This document shows positions 1 through 6,220 of a DNA stretch of 10,290 bases, one piece after another. The notes under the pieces were generated by a model that saw nothing but the letters and a program-made list of their open reading frames with translations, had not been told where the DNA came from and did not search any database. The number at the start of each line of letters is the position of its first letter. Position 1 is the stretch's first letter. The DNA comes from Hyphomicrobiales bacterium. Lineage in GTDB: Bacteria; Pseudomonadota; Alphaproteobacteria; Rhizobiales; OSC116. The position numbers were made by a program, and so were the translations under genes. The stretch covers positions 2,867-13,156 of the forward strand of contig JABSRY010000027.1 in the NCBI GenBank assembly GCA_013214985.1, given 5' to 3'.

Positions 1-413
1 GCTAAAGTATTTGTGGCAGGTTTATGAAACCACCGCAATGCTGCATAGGTTATAAATTCAGGAAACTTCACCATTTCACGCAGATATTCTGGGTAATTTG
101 TATGGTAACAAGTGGTAAAGTCGACATTATTTTTCTTGCAATAATTTCGAGCGGCAAGACCAAGTGTGCCCTCTGTTGCAATATGAATACAATCTGGTTT
201 AAATGCTTCTATCCGCTTGATTACATGTTTTTTTGCAAATGGCGCTAATTTAATCTCTTCATATTTGGGTAATGCAAAAGTTTTTAGGCCATCGCTCGTG
301 ATCAAATCGACTTCATGACCAAGGTTTTTTGATTCTTTAATAATATATTCAATGGTTCGTACAACACCATTTACCTGAGGATGCCAAGCATCTGTAACAA
401 TTTGGATACGCAT
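1..413 (-). CDS. GT4-family glycosyltransferase, N-terminal part (3' end outside window)
   Basis: Only the first 137 codons are present; the frame is still open at the left edge. The protein begins MRIQIVTDAWHPQVNGVVRT. A beta strand followed by a D-x-W-x-P-x-x-N-G-V-V loop is the acceptor-side start of GT-B fold, GT4 glycosyltransferases of the MgtA/SqdX-like group. Further along are an A-T-E-G-x-L-G-L-A-A-R segment (residues 79-89) and a CYHTNYPEY segment (102-110), also typical of these enzymes. They transfer a sugar from a nucleotide sugar to a lipid or glycan at the cytoplasmic face of the membrane. The sugar-nucleotide binding half lies outside the window, so donor and acceptor cannot be stated. 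The ATG at 411-413 has only a weak ribosome site (AAGAG about 10 nt upstream), but it starts exactly at the conserved first strand. The gene is divergent from the dapF operon. Confidence 0.85.
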   Translation of the reverse strand, partial: MRIQIVTDAWHPQVNGVVRTIEYIIKESKNLGHEVDLITSDGLKTFALPKYEEIKLAPFAKKHVIKRIEAFKPDCIHIATEGTLGLAARNYCKKNNVDFTTCYHTNYPEYLREMVKFPEFITYAALRWFHKPATNTL

Positions 414-434
414 TATAGACAATCTCTTACAAGT

Positions 435-446
435 TTACCAAGGTAA
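435..446. promoter_or_regulatory. 12-bp palindrome upstream of the glycosyltransferase gene
   Basis: TTACCAAGGTAA is a perfect 5-2-5 inverted repeat starting 22 bp before the glycosyltransferase start codon. Its position between two divergent genes would suit an operator. It is short, sits in AT-rich DNA and could be chance. No regulator is visible nearby that would explain it. Confidence 0.2.
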
Positions 447-543
447 TATATACGATATTTAGGATTGCGAAAGGTTTTAATTTGCGCTTCACCACATAAT
501 TTTAGCCCATTTTTATATGACAATCTAATTAAAAGTTAAATTC

Positions 544-552
544 TGCTACAAT
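544..552 (+). promoter_or_regulatory. extended -10 promoter candidate for the dapF operon
   Basis: TGCTACAAT matches the extended -10 pattern TG-n-TATAAT with a single mismatch in the hexamer. No good -35 box lies 16-18 bp upstream, which extended -10 promoters can tolerate. Transcription from here would start near 559 and give dapF a leader of about 115 nt containing the hairpins at 587-626. It is the best promoter seen in the 414-674 gap; the rest of that gap holds no gene that I can support. Confidence 0.35.
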
Positions 553-586
553 ATATAAATATTTTGTTTTATCCTTGCTAAAAATA

Positions 587-626
587 ATGCTTTAAAACAA
601 AGCATAAGCGCGGTATAACAACGCTT
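587..626 (+). other. two consecutive hairpins in the dapF leader
   Basis: The first hairpin pairs ATGCTTT (587-593) with AAAGCAT (599-605) around a 5-nt AAAAC loop. The second pairs AAGCG (606-610) with CGCTT (622-626) around an 11-nt loop. They lie back to back between the candidate promoter and the dapF start. Neither is followed by a T run, so they do not look like an intrinsic terminator. No known riboswitch class was recognised. Confidence 0.25.
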
Positions 627-664
627 CAACAGAAATGATATTTGATTATTATGCGGCAAATATT

Positions 665-670
665 GGGTGA
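665..670 (+). promoter_or_regulatory. ribosome binding site that decides the dapF start
   Basis: GGGTGA lies 4 nt before the ATG at 675. The in-frame upstream alternatives, TTG at 642 and ATG at 651, lack a purine-rich site at normal spacing, and the residues they would add do not resemble the family. This supports the 675 start. Confidence 0.5.
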
Positions 671-674
671 TATT

Positions 675-1571
675 ATGGTACAAAAAGACATTCCATTTTT
701 AAAAATGAACGGCCTTGGCAATCAATTTGTGGTGCTTGATGCACGCAAACATAGCTTTGACTTGTCTGTTGCCACCCTACAAGCCATTGCAGACAAACAA
801 ACTGGTATCGGCTATGACCAATTAGTTGTTATGGAAAATTCGGATATTGCGGATGTTTTTATGCGCATTTACAATGCGGATGGCAGCCAAGTTAATGCGT
901 GCGGCAATGCAACGCGCTGCGTCAGTGCCTTATTAATGCAAGAGCTGCACAAAGAAGAAATATCTATCGAAACCAATGACGGTAAAAAATATGCACGTTT
1001 TGAAGATGAAATTAATGGCATGCGCCAAGTAACTGTTAATATGGGGCAAGCACGGTTGGCATGGCAAGATATTCCGCTAAGTGAAGCGTTTCATGATACA
1101 GCGGGTATAGAACTTGAGTTGGGCCCTTTAGGCAACCCTGTTTTGCATACGCCCTCGGTGATGAATATTGGCAACCCGCATGTTACTTTTTGGGCTGATA
1201 AGCACCCAGATGAATATGGCTTGGCTAATTTTGGCCCGATGATTGAAAACCATCCGCTTTTTCCTGAAAGTGTGAATGTTTCTATTGGCCAAGTTTTGCC
1301 TAATGATAAAATTATATTACGCACGTGGGAGCGTGGTGTCGGTTTAACCGAAGCTTGCGGCACGGCGGCATGTGCTGCTGCTGTTTCTGCACATCGGCGT
1401 GGTTTTACGGGCAATAAAGTATCGGTTTCAATTCCTGCAGGGGAAATTGTTATTGAATGGACAAAAGCCAACAACGTTTTAATGACCGGTGATTGGATGC
1501 TCAATTATGAAGGCACATTGCCCGCAGAAATATTTCTATTAAATGACCATGCTGCACTTGGAGCTGTTTAG
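675..1571 (+). CDS. dapF: diaminopimelate epimerase
   Basis: This enzyme (298 aa from this start) interconverts LL- and meso-diaminopimelate without a cofactor, supplying meso-DAP for lysine and peptidoglycan. Both catalytic cysteines are visible in their family motifs: Cys76 in NADGSQVNACGNATR and Cys228 in RTWERGVGLTEACGTAACAA. The N-terminal F-L-K-M-N-G-L-G-N-Q-F signature at residues 8-18 and the G-N-P-H motif (166-169) are also present, and the two halves form the expected pseudo-symmetric domains. The length is slightly above the usual 275-290 aa. The start at 675 puts the FLKMNGLGN signature at its normal distance from the N terminus and has a GGGTGA ribosome site. It is the first gene of a compact operon; the TAG stop is followed at once by the mtaB ATG, so the two are probably translationally coupled. 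Confidence 0.96.
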   Translation: MVQKDIPFLKMNGLGNQFVVLDARKHSFDLSVATLQAIADKQTGIGYDQLVVMENSDIADVFMRIYNADGSQVNACGNATRCVSALLMQELHKEEISIETNDGKKYARFEDEINGMRQVTVNMGQARLAWQDIPLSEAFHDTAGIELELGPLGNPVLHTPSVMNIGNPHVTFWADKHPDEYGLANFGPMIENHPLFPESVNVSIGQVLPNDKIILRTWERGVGLTEACGTAACAAAVSAHRRGFTGNKVSVSIPAGEIVIEWTKANNVLMTGDWMLNYEGTLPAEIFLLNDHAALGAV

Positions 1572-2870
1572 ATGGGTGAACGCAATTTAGGTAAAAACTT
1601 TATTGAAAACAAAGTTGTAACTTTTGGTTGCCGTTTAAATACTTACGAATCCGAAGTTATAAAAAATAATTTAGACCAATCGGGTATGGATAATAGCATT
1701 GTATTTAACACATGCGCTGTAACCAATGAAGCGAGCCGCCAAGCACGCCAAGCTATTCGTAAAGCACGCCGAGACAACCCCGATGCCCGTATCATTGTTA
1801 CAGGTTGCGGTGCACAAATTGAAACAGAAACTTATGCTAAAATGCCAGAGATTGATTTATTGCTTGGCAATGATGAAAAAATGCATGCCAAAAGCTATAG
1901 AGGGTTTGACTTTGGCATTAGCCAAGAAGAGCGGGTAAAAGTTAACGACATAATGAGCGTTAAAGAAACCGCAGGCCACCTTATTCAAGGTATGAGCGGG
2001 CACACACGCGCCTTTGTGCAGGTGCAAAATGGCTGCGACCACCGTTGTACATTTTGCATTATACCCTTTGGTCGAGGTGTTAGCCGCAGCGTACCAGCGG
2101 GCGATGTTGTAAACCAAATCAAAACCTTAGTCGGCAATGGCTATAAAGAAGTTGTCTTAACGGGTGTTGATATAACCTCTTATGGTACTGATTTGCCTGG
2201 CAAGCCGCCATTGGGTAATTTGGTGCAACGTATATTGAAAATGGTGCCAGACCTGCCCCGCTTGCGTATTTCCTCGATCGACAGCGTTGAAGCAGATATA
2301 GAGTTGATGGATGCATTATCGGATCTGCGTATTATGCCGAGTTTGCACTTGAGCTTACAACATGGTGATAACATGATTTTAAAGCGCATGAAGCGCCGCC
2401 ATTTACGCGATGACGCCATTAAATTTTGTGAAGATGCCCGCAAGATTAGGCCCGATATTGTGTTGGGTGCCGATATTATTGCAGGTTTTCCGACCGAAAC
2501 CGATGAAATGTTTGCCAACTCGCTTAAATTAATCGATGAGTGCCAACTGGTGAACTTGCATGTGTTTCCATTTTCGGCGCGTCAAGGCACACCTGCCGCC
2601 AAGATGCCGCAAGTATCGGGTGTTATAGCCAAACAACGTGCGGGCTTATTACGGCAAAAAGGCAAAGCGGCATTAGAGCAACATTTGCTAAACGAGATGG
2701 GGCAAACCCGCTATATATTAGTCGAAAAAAATAATAAGGGGCGTACCGAACATTTTACCCCTGTTACTCTTGATAAAGACTATCAAGCAGGTCATATAAT
2801 AAAGGCACAAATCATTGGTAAAAACAATTTGGAATTATTAGCCACAAAATATTTGGGAACCAACGGATAA
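1572..2870 (+). CDS. mtaB: tRNA t6A37 methylthiotransferase, MtaB type
   Basis: This is a radical-SAM methylthiotransferase (432 aa). The MtaB group converts threonylcarbamoyladenosine at position 37 of ANN-decoding tRNAs to its 2-methylthio form (ms2t6A). The N-terminal UPF0004 domain (about 14-105) carries the three iron-sulfur cysteines Cys20 (FGCRLN), Cys48 (NTCAVT) and Cys79 (TGCGAQ). The radical-SAM domain (about 145-335) has the C-x3-C-x2-C cluster Cys155, Cys159 and Cys162 in NGCDHRCTFC. A TRAM-like RNA-binding tail covers about 375-428. The GCRLN motif and the FGRGVSRS stretch after the cluster favour MtaB over MiaB, which usually has GCQMN and VPYTRG. The start is supported by GGAG at 1560-1563, 8 nt upstream inside the end of dapF. 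The gene sits between dapF and ftsY, 2 nt before the latter. Confidence 0.92.
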   Translation: MGERNLGKNFIENKVVTFGCRLNTYESEVIKNNLDQSGMDNSIVFNTCAVTNEASRQARQAIRKARRDNPDARIIVTGCGAQIETETYAKMPEIDLLLGNDEKMHAKSYRGFDFGISQEERVKVNDIMSVKETAGHLIQGMSGHTRAFVQVQNGCDHRCTFCIIPFGRGVSRSVPAGDVVNQIKTLVGNGYKEVVLTGVDITSYGTDLPGKPPLGNLVQRILKMVPDLPRLRISSIDSVEADIELMDALSDLRIMPSLHLSLQHGDNMILKRMKRRHLRDDAIKFCEDARKIRPDIVLGADIIAGFPTETDEMFANSLKLIDECQLVNLHVFPFSARQGTPAAKMPQVSGVIAKQRAGLLRQKGKAALEQHLLNEMGQTRYILVEKNNKGRTEHFTPVTLDKDYQAGHIIKAQIIGKNNLELLATKYLGTNG

Positions 2871-2872
2871 TT

Positions 2873-3970
2873 ATGTTTAAAAAGTTATTTGGTAAAAAAA
2901 GCAAACAAGAAACCCCTAAAGTTGAGTCCGTCAAAATTTTAGAAGTAGAACAAGCGCCTAAAAATGTAGAAGAGGCGCCGAAGGAAACTGTTGAAGATGC
3001 GCCAAATATAATTATTGAAGAAGAAGTTGAAACAGTAAAGCAGGTTAAAAAAACTTGGTTTAAGCGCTTAACGCAGGGTCTTTCGAAGAGTAATAATAAC
3101 TTAGTTTCTGGTATTGGTAACATTTTTACCAAACGAAAGCTCGATGATGACACGTTAGAAGCACTCGAGGACATTTTAATTCAAGCCGATTTAGGCACAG
3201 AGACCGCCGTTAAAATATCTGAACAACTGGCAGCGAGCAGTTATGACAAAGAAATCGAGCCAGAAGAAATTCGGCAAATGCTCAATGCTGAAATTACCAA
3301 TATTTTAGAGCCTGTTGCTATACCGCTGACCATAGACGCGGCACATAAGCCCTATATTATTTTAATGACTGGTGTGAATGGGGCAGGCAAAACCACCACT
3401 ATTGGTAAAATGGCTGCTAAATTTCAGGCAGAGGGTAAAAAAGTTATGCTTGCGGCAGGTGATACTTTTAGAGCCGCAGCCGTACAACAATTGGTAGTTT
3501 GGGGTGAACGCGCTAATGTACCAGTAGTTTCTGGTGCGGAGGGCGGAGACGCAGCGGGTTTAGCCTATGATGCGATTGCCAAAGCCAAACAACAAGATAT
3601 TGATGTTTTATTGATTGACACTGCAGGGCGTTTGCAAAACCGCTCTGAACTTATGGATGAGCTTGAAAAAATTGTTCGCGTTATTAAAAAACAAGATGAA
3701 ACAGCACCGCATGCAAGCTTGTTGGTTTTAGATGCGACAACTGGGCAAAACGCGATTAGTCAGGCCAATATATTCTCACAAAAAATCAATATATCTGGTT
3801 TAATAATGACCAAATTAGATGGCACTGCAAGGGGCGGAATATTGGTCGCAATTGCCGCTAAGTTTGGCTTGCCAGTACATTATATAGGCGTTGGCGAAAC
3901 CATAGACGATTTAGAACCCTTTATAGCATCTGAATTTGCAGATGCCCTTACCCAAAACAACTTACAGTAG
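2873..3970 (+). CDS. ftsY: signal recognition particle receptor FtsY
   Basis: FtsY (365 aa) is the SRP receptor GTPase that docks ribosome-SRP complexes at the SecYEG translocon. The N terminus (1-60) is a short basic start, MFKKLFGKK, followed by an acidic, low-complexity A domain with a repeated E-x-A-P-K pattern, which fits membrane association. The N domain spans about 60-150 and the G domain about 158-360. GTPase motifs are complete: the P-loop GVNGAGKTT (167-175), DTFRAAAVQQL (197-207), DTAGR (249-253), TKLDG (313-317) and the closing GVGE-x-x-D-D-L-x-P-F. The A domain is short compared with E. coli FtsY (497 aa) but normal for alphaproteobacteria. It starts 2 nt after mtaB, with GGATAA at 2865-2870 as a weak ribosome site within the mtaB stop region. 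Confidence 0.96.
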   Translation: MFKKLFGKKSKQETPKVESVKILEVEQAPKNVEEAPKETVEDAPNIIIEEEVETVKQVKKTWFKRLTQGLSKSNNNLVSGIGNIFTKRKLDDDTLEALEDILIQADLGTETAVKISEQLAASSYDKEIEPEEIRQMLNAEITNILEPVAIPLTIDAAHKPYIILMTGVNGAGKTTTIGKMAAKFQAEGKKVMLAAGDTFRAAAVQQLVVWGERANVPVVSGAEGGDAAGLAYDAIAKAKQQDIDVLLIDTAGRLQNRSELMDELEKIVRVIKKQDETAPHASLLVLDATTGQNAISQANIFSQKINISGLIMTKLDGTARGGILVAIAAKFGLPVHYIGVGETIDDLEPFIASEFADALTQNNLQ

Positions 3971-3979
3971 AGTAGAATA

Positions 3980-4564
3980 ATGAATAAGAAAACCATTGGA
4001 TTTTTACTAGAGATTTTTCCATTAGCTGTATTTTTTATTGGCAATAGTCGCGCCCATGAAATATTTGCTATTGATAGATCTGAAAATATTTATTATGCAA
4101 CGGGTGCTTTTATGATTACCCTCATCATAGCCCTAACAGCACGTTGGATTATGGACAAAAAAATTGCTATTATGCCAATTATCACCTTATTTATTGTTTT
4201 AATATTCGGCGGGCTGACTTTATATTTGCATGATGATTTATTTATAAAATTGAAACCGACCATCGTTAATTTATTATTCGCATTTATTTTATTAGGCGGG
4301 TTATTATTTGGCAAATCGCTTATCACTCATGTGATGGGCCCGTTTTTGAAGCTAGATGATATAGGTTGGCGCAAACTCACTTTAATGTGGGGACTGTTTT
4401 TTGTGTGTTTAGCTGGCATAAATGAATTTATGTGGCGCAATTTCAGTACCGACATATGGGTGGATTTCAAAGTATTTGGTATTATGCCACTTACTATTGT
4501 TTTTTCGATGGTGTCGATGATATTTGTCAATAAGCATCTTATTCAAGATGAAGATACTGAATAG
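3980..4564 (+). CDS. yciB: inner-membrane-spanning protein YciB (IspZ / septation protein A family)
   Basis: This 194-aa polytopic membrane protein has about five to six hydrophobic segments (roughly 7-23, 36-54, 62-80, 91-110, 132-148 and 164-183). The FLLEIFPLAVFFIGN start and the region containing DDIGWRKLTLMWG, followed by INEFMWRN and then a W-V-D-F-K-V-F-G segment, are the recognisable YciB/IspZ signature. The family is linked to cell-envelope maintenance and cell division; its biochemical activity is not settled. It begins 9 nt after the ftsY stop and closes the four-gene operon, as I recall for related genomes. No hairpin plus T-run terminator is seen after its stop, so read-through into the next unit is possible. 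Confidence 0.88.
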   Translation: MNKKTIGFLLEIFPLAVFFIGNSRAHEIFAIDRSENIYYATGAFMITLIIALTARWIMDKKIAIMPIITLFIVLIFGGLTLYLHDDLFIKLKPTIVNLLFAFILLGGLLFGKSLITHVMGPFLKLDDIGWRKLTLMWGLFFVCLAGINEFMWRNFSTDIWVDFKVFGIMPLTIVFSMVSMIFVNKHLIQDEDTE

Positions 4565-4596
4565 AATATTTTGGCACAAATTGTCCGATAAATGTC

Positions 4597-4602
4597 TATA
4601 AT
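4597..4602 (+). promoter_or_regulatory. possible -10 box for the hydrolase-glxA unit
   Basis: TATAAT is a consensus -10 hexamer in the 96-bp gap after yciB. The best upstream match, TTGGCA at 4571-4576, is 20 bp away, which is longer than optimal, so this is only a candidate. TGTC repeats lie around it (4582, 4593 and 4616) and could be regulator contacts. Confidence 0.3.
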
Positions 4603-4638
4603 TGGTATTTTAATATGTCTCAGTTAATCTAAAATCAT

Positions 4639-4660
4639 CTTATTCATTAAGGAGAATAAG
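4639..4660 (+). promoter_or_regulatory. ribosome binding site in the loop of a 7-bp inverted repeat
   Basis: CTTATTC (4639-4645) is perfectly complementary to GAATAAG (4654-4660), leaving an 8-nt loop ATTAAGGA. The strong ribosome site AAGGAG (4649-4654) lies in the loop and the first stem base, and the second arm ends directly at the ATG at 4661. A hairpin here would display or partly hide the ribosome site. The stem is AU-rich and therefore weak. Confidence 0.4.
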
Positions 4661-5224
4661 ATGAGTGAAAATATTGAAACTGTACATTTGGCGATCGACA
4701 TTCAACAAAGTTTTGAACATAAACCTGATTGGGATTTAGTTGAATTTAGGAAATTTGAACAGCATGAGTTGGCTCTAATTGCGGGCTTACAGGACTTAGC
4801 CATACCGACTATTCAAATTTTTCATATTGAACCAAATGGTATTTTTGGTAAAAAAAGTGGTTACACAATTGCCATGGATTTTATGCCTAAAAACTTAAAT
4901 GGTATATTTGAAAAACATATTCATAATGCTTTAACCGATAGCGGCTTGCATGAATGGTTAAAACAGCATAATGTCCGAAACATAATAATATCTGGCATTA
5001 GAACCGAACAATGTTGCGAAACAACGACACGAGTTGCATCTGATTTTGGTTATCATGTCGATTATGTAACCCAAGCGACATTGACTTTTCCGATGACACA
5101 TCAGCAATCTGGTAAAGTCTTTTCGACTGATGATATAAAAACTAAAACTGAATTGGTGCTGCAAGACAGGTTTGCAGATATTCATACTGTAGACTCTTTA
5201 TTAGCCAAATATAAAGGCATGTAA
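4661..5224 (+). CDS. isochorismatase-family cysteine hydrolase
   Basis: The protein (187 aa, normal for the family) has the isochorismatase/nicotinamidase fold. The likely catalytic triad is visible: Asp13 in LAIDIQQSF, Lys85 in FEKHIHNAL, and Cys118 in the GIRTEQCCETT segment, aligned with the family pattern T-x-x-C. Cys119 follows where many relatives have Val or Ile. Family members hydrolyse isochorismate, nicotinamide, N-carbamoyl compounds or other amides and ethers, so the substrate is open. The strong ribosome site AAGGAG is 6 nt upstream. The TAA stop overlaps the ATG of the GlxA-type regulator gene by one base (TAATG), so the two are probably co-translated. Acting in the cytoplasm is expected; no signal peptide is seen. 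Confidence 0.88.
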   Translation: MSENIETVHLAIDIQQSFEHKPDWDLVEFRKFEQHELALIAGLQDLAIPTIQIFHIEPNGIFGKKSGYTIAMDFMPKNLNGIFEKHIHNALTDSGLHEWLKQHNVRNIIISGIRTEQCCETTTRVASDFGYHVDYVTQATLTFPMTHQQSGKVFSTDDIKTKTELVLQDRFADIHTVDSLLAKYKGM

Positions 5225-6195
5225 TGGATAAAGCTCAACATATATATTGCATATTAGGCGCTGATATGTTGCTGATCGACTTTACGGCGGCCGTAACGCC
5301 ATTTCTATTTGCTATGCAATATGGTGTTGATTTAAAATTTCATTTCATATCACCTTCTGCGCAATTGCCGTTAATGCCAGAGCTTAAAAACTCGCCAAGC
5401 ATTAACGGCATAGAGCGGATGCCAAGTGCAATTGGCAAAGATGATATAGTGATGATATTTGGCGCAAACAATACTGAAACCGCCTTAAACAGCCCTATTA
5501 GTAACGAAATTATAGAATGGCTAAAAACAGTACCCCATAAACAACAGACCTATATATCAGTTTGTGTTGGAGCATTATTACTTGCAAAAGCGGGTATTTT
5601 AAAAGATAAATTTTGTACCACATTTTATAGTCGGCTTGGCCTGTTGGAACAACTAAGCCCCTCGGCAAAAATATGCCATAATCAAATATTTGTGCATGAC
5701 GACAATGTTTTTACCTCGGCGGGCATTACCACGGGTGTTGACTTAGCTTTATATTTTATTGAACTTAGATGGGGCGCAGAGCTAACCTATAAAATTGCAC
5801 GCGAAATGGTTGTCTATAATAGACGGCAAAGCAAGGACGCGCAGTTAAGCCCCTACCTTATGAACCGAAATCATGTACATTCTAAAGTGCATAAAGCCCA
5901 AGATTTAATTTGCCATGCCCCTCAAACGCATTGGACAGCAGAAATTATAGCCGCTCAGATTAATATATCTACGCGTCAATTAAACCGAAAATTTTCTGAA
6001 GTAACACATACCAGTTTGGCAAAATATATTCAGAATATTCGCATGGGCTACGCCAAACAATTAATGCAAATAAAGTCAAAAAGTATAGAAAATATCGCCC
6101 ATGAAAGTGGGATTGGTACAACTAGGTCGTTACGCAGATTATGGCAAGAATATTATAAACAGAGCCCCAAACAATGGCGCTCTGAAAATATATAG
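5224..6195 (+). CDS. GlxA-type transcriptional regulator (DJ-1/PfpI domain plus AraC HTH)
   Basis: The protein has 323 aa. Residues 5-190 form a class I GATase-like DJ-1/PfpI domain, with Cys114 at the nucleophile-elbow position in SVCVGALLLAKAGIL, where relatives usually read SVCTGA. In GlxA-type regulators this domain is thought to sense a ligand rather than catalyse. Residues about 222-320 are an AraC/XylS DNA-binding domain with two helix-turn-helix units: WTAEIIAAQINISTRQLNRKF (first unit, about 237-257) and a second unit from about 287 to 308 (IENIAHESGIG onward), ending in the typical Y-x-x-S-P-x-x-W-R. The one-base overlap with the upstream hydrolase gene suggests it regulates its own operon and responds to a substrate or product of that enzyme. 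The inducer cannot be predicted. It ends 25 bp from the stop of the convergent dehydrogenase, with no terminator seen in between. Confidence 0.88.
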   Translation: MDKAQHIYCILGADMLLIDFTAAVTPFLFAMQYGVDLKFHFISPSAQLPLMPELKNSPSINGIERMPSAIGKDDIVMIFGANNTETALNSPISNEIIEWLKTVPHKQQTYISVCVGALLLAKAGILKDKFCTTFYSRLGLLEQLSPSAKICHNQIFVHDDNVFTSAGITTGVDLALYFIELRWGAELTYKIAREMVVYNRRQSKDAQLSPYLMNRNHVHSKVHKAQDLICHAPQTHWTAEIIAAQINISTRQLNRKFSEVTHTSLAKYIQNIRMGYAKQLMQIKSKSIENIAHESGIGTTRSLRRLWQEYYKQSPKQWRSENI

Positions 6196-6220
6196 CCACC
6201 CCTAACCCATTTGAAATGAA

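Noticed and set aside
24..248. A + strand open frame of 74 codons at the left end
   Set aside because: It lies antisense inside the glycosyltransferase gene, whose - strand translation carries clear GT4 motifs; the + strand peptide shows none.
642..674. Longer dapF using TTG at 642 or ATG at 651
   Set aside because: The added residues are not family-like and lack a ribosome site at normal spacing, whereas ATG at 675 has GGGTGA upstream and places the conserved start correctly.
1091..1504. A 137-codon - strand open frame within dapF
   Set aside because: It is antisense to the C-terminal half of dapF, including the region of the second catalytic cysteine; it has no recognisable motif or ribosome site.
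2812..3174. A 120-codon - strand open frame across the mtaB/ftsY junction
   Set aside because: Its serine-rich translation is what the acidic, lysine-rich FtsY A domain gives on the opposite strand; it is a composition artefact.
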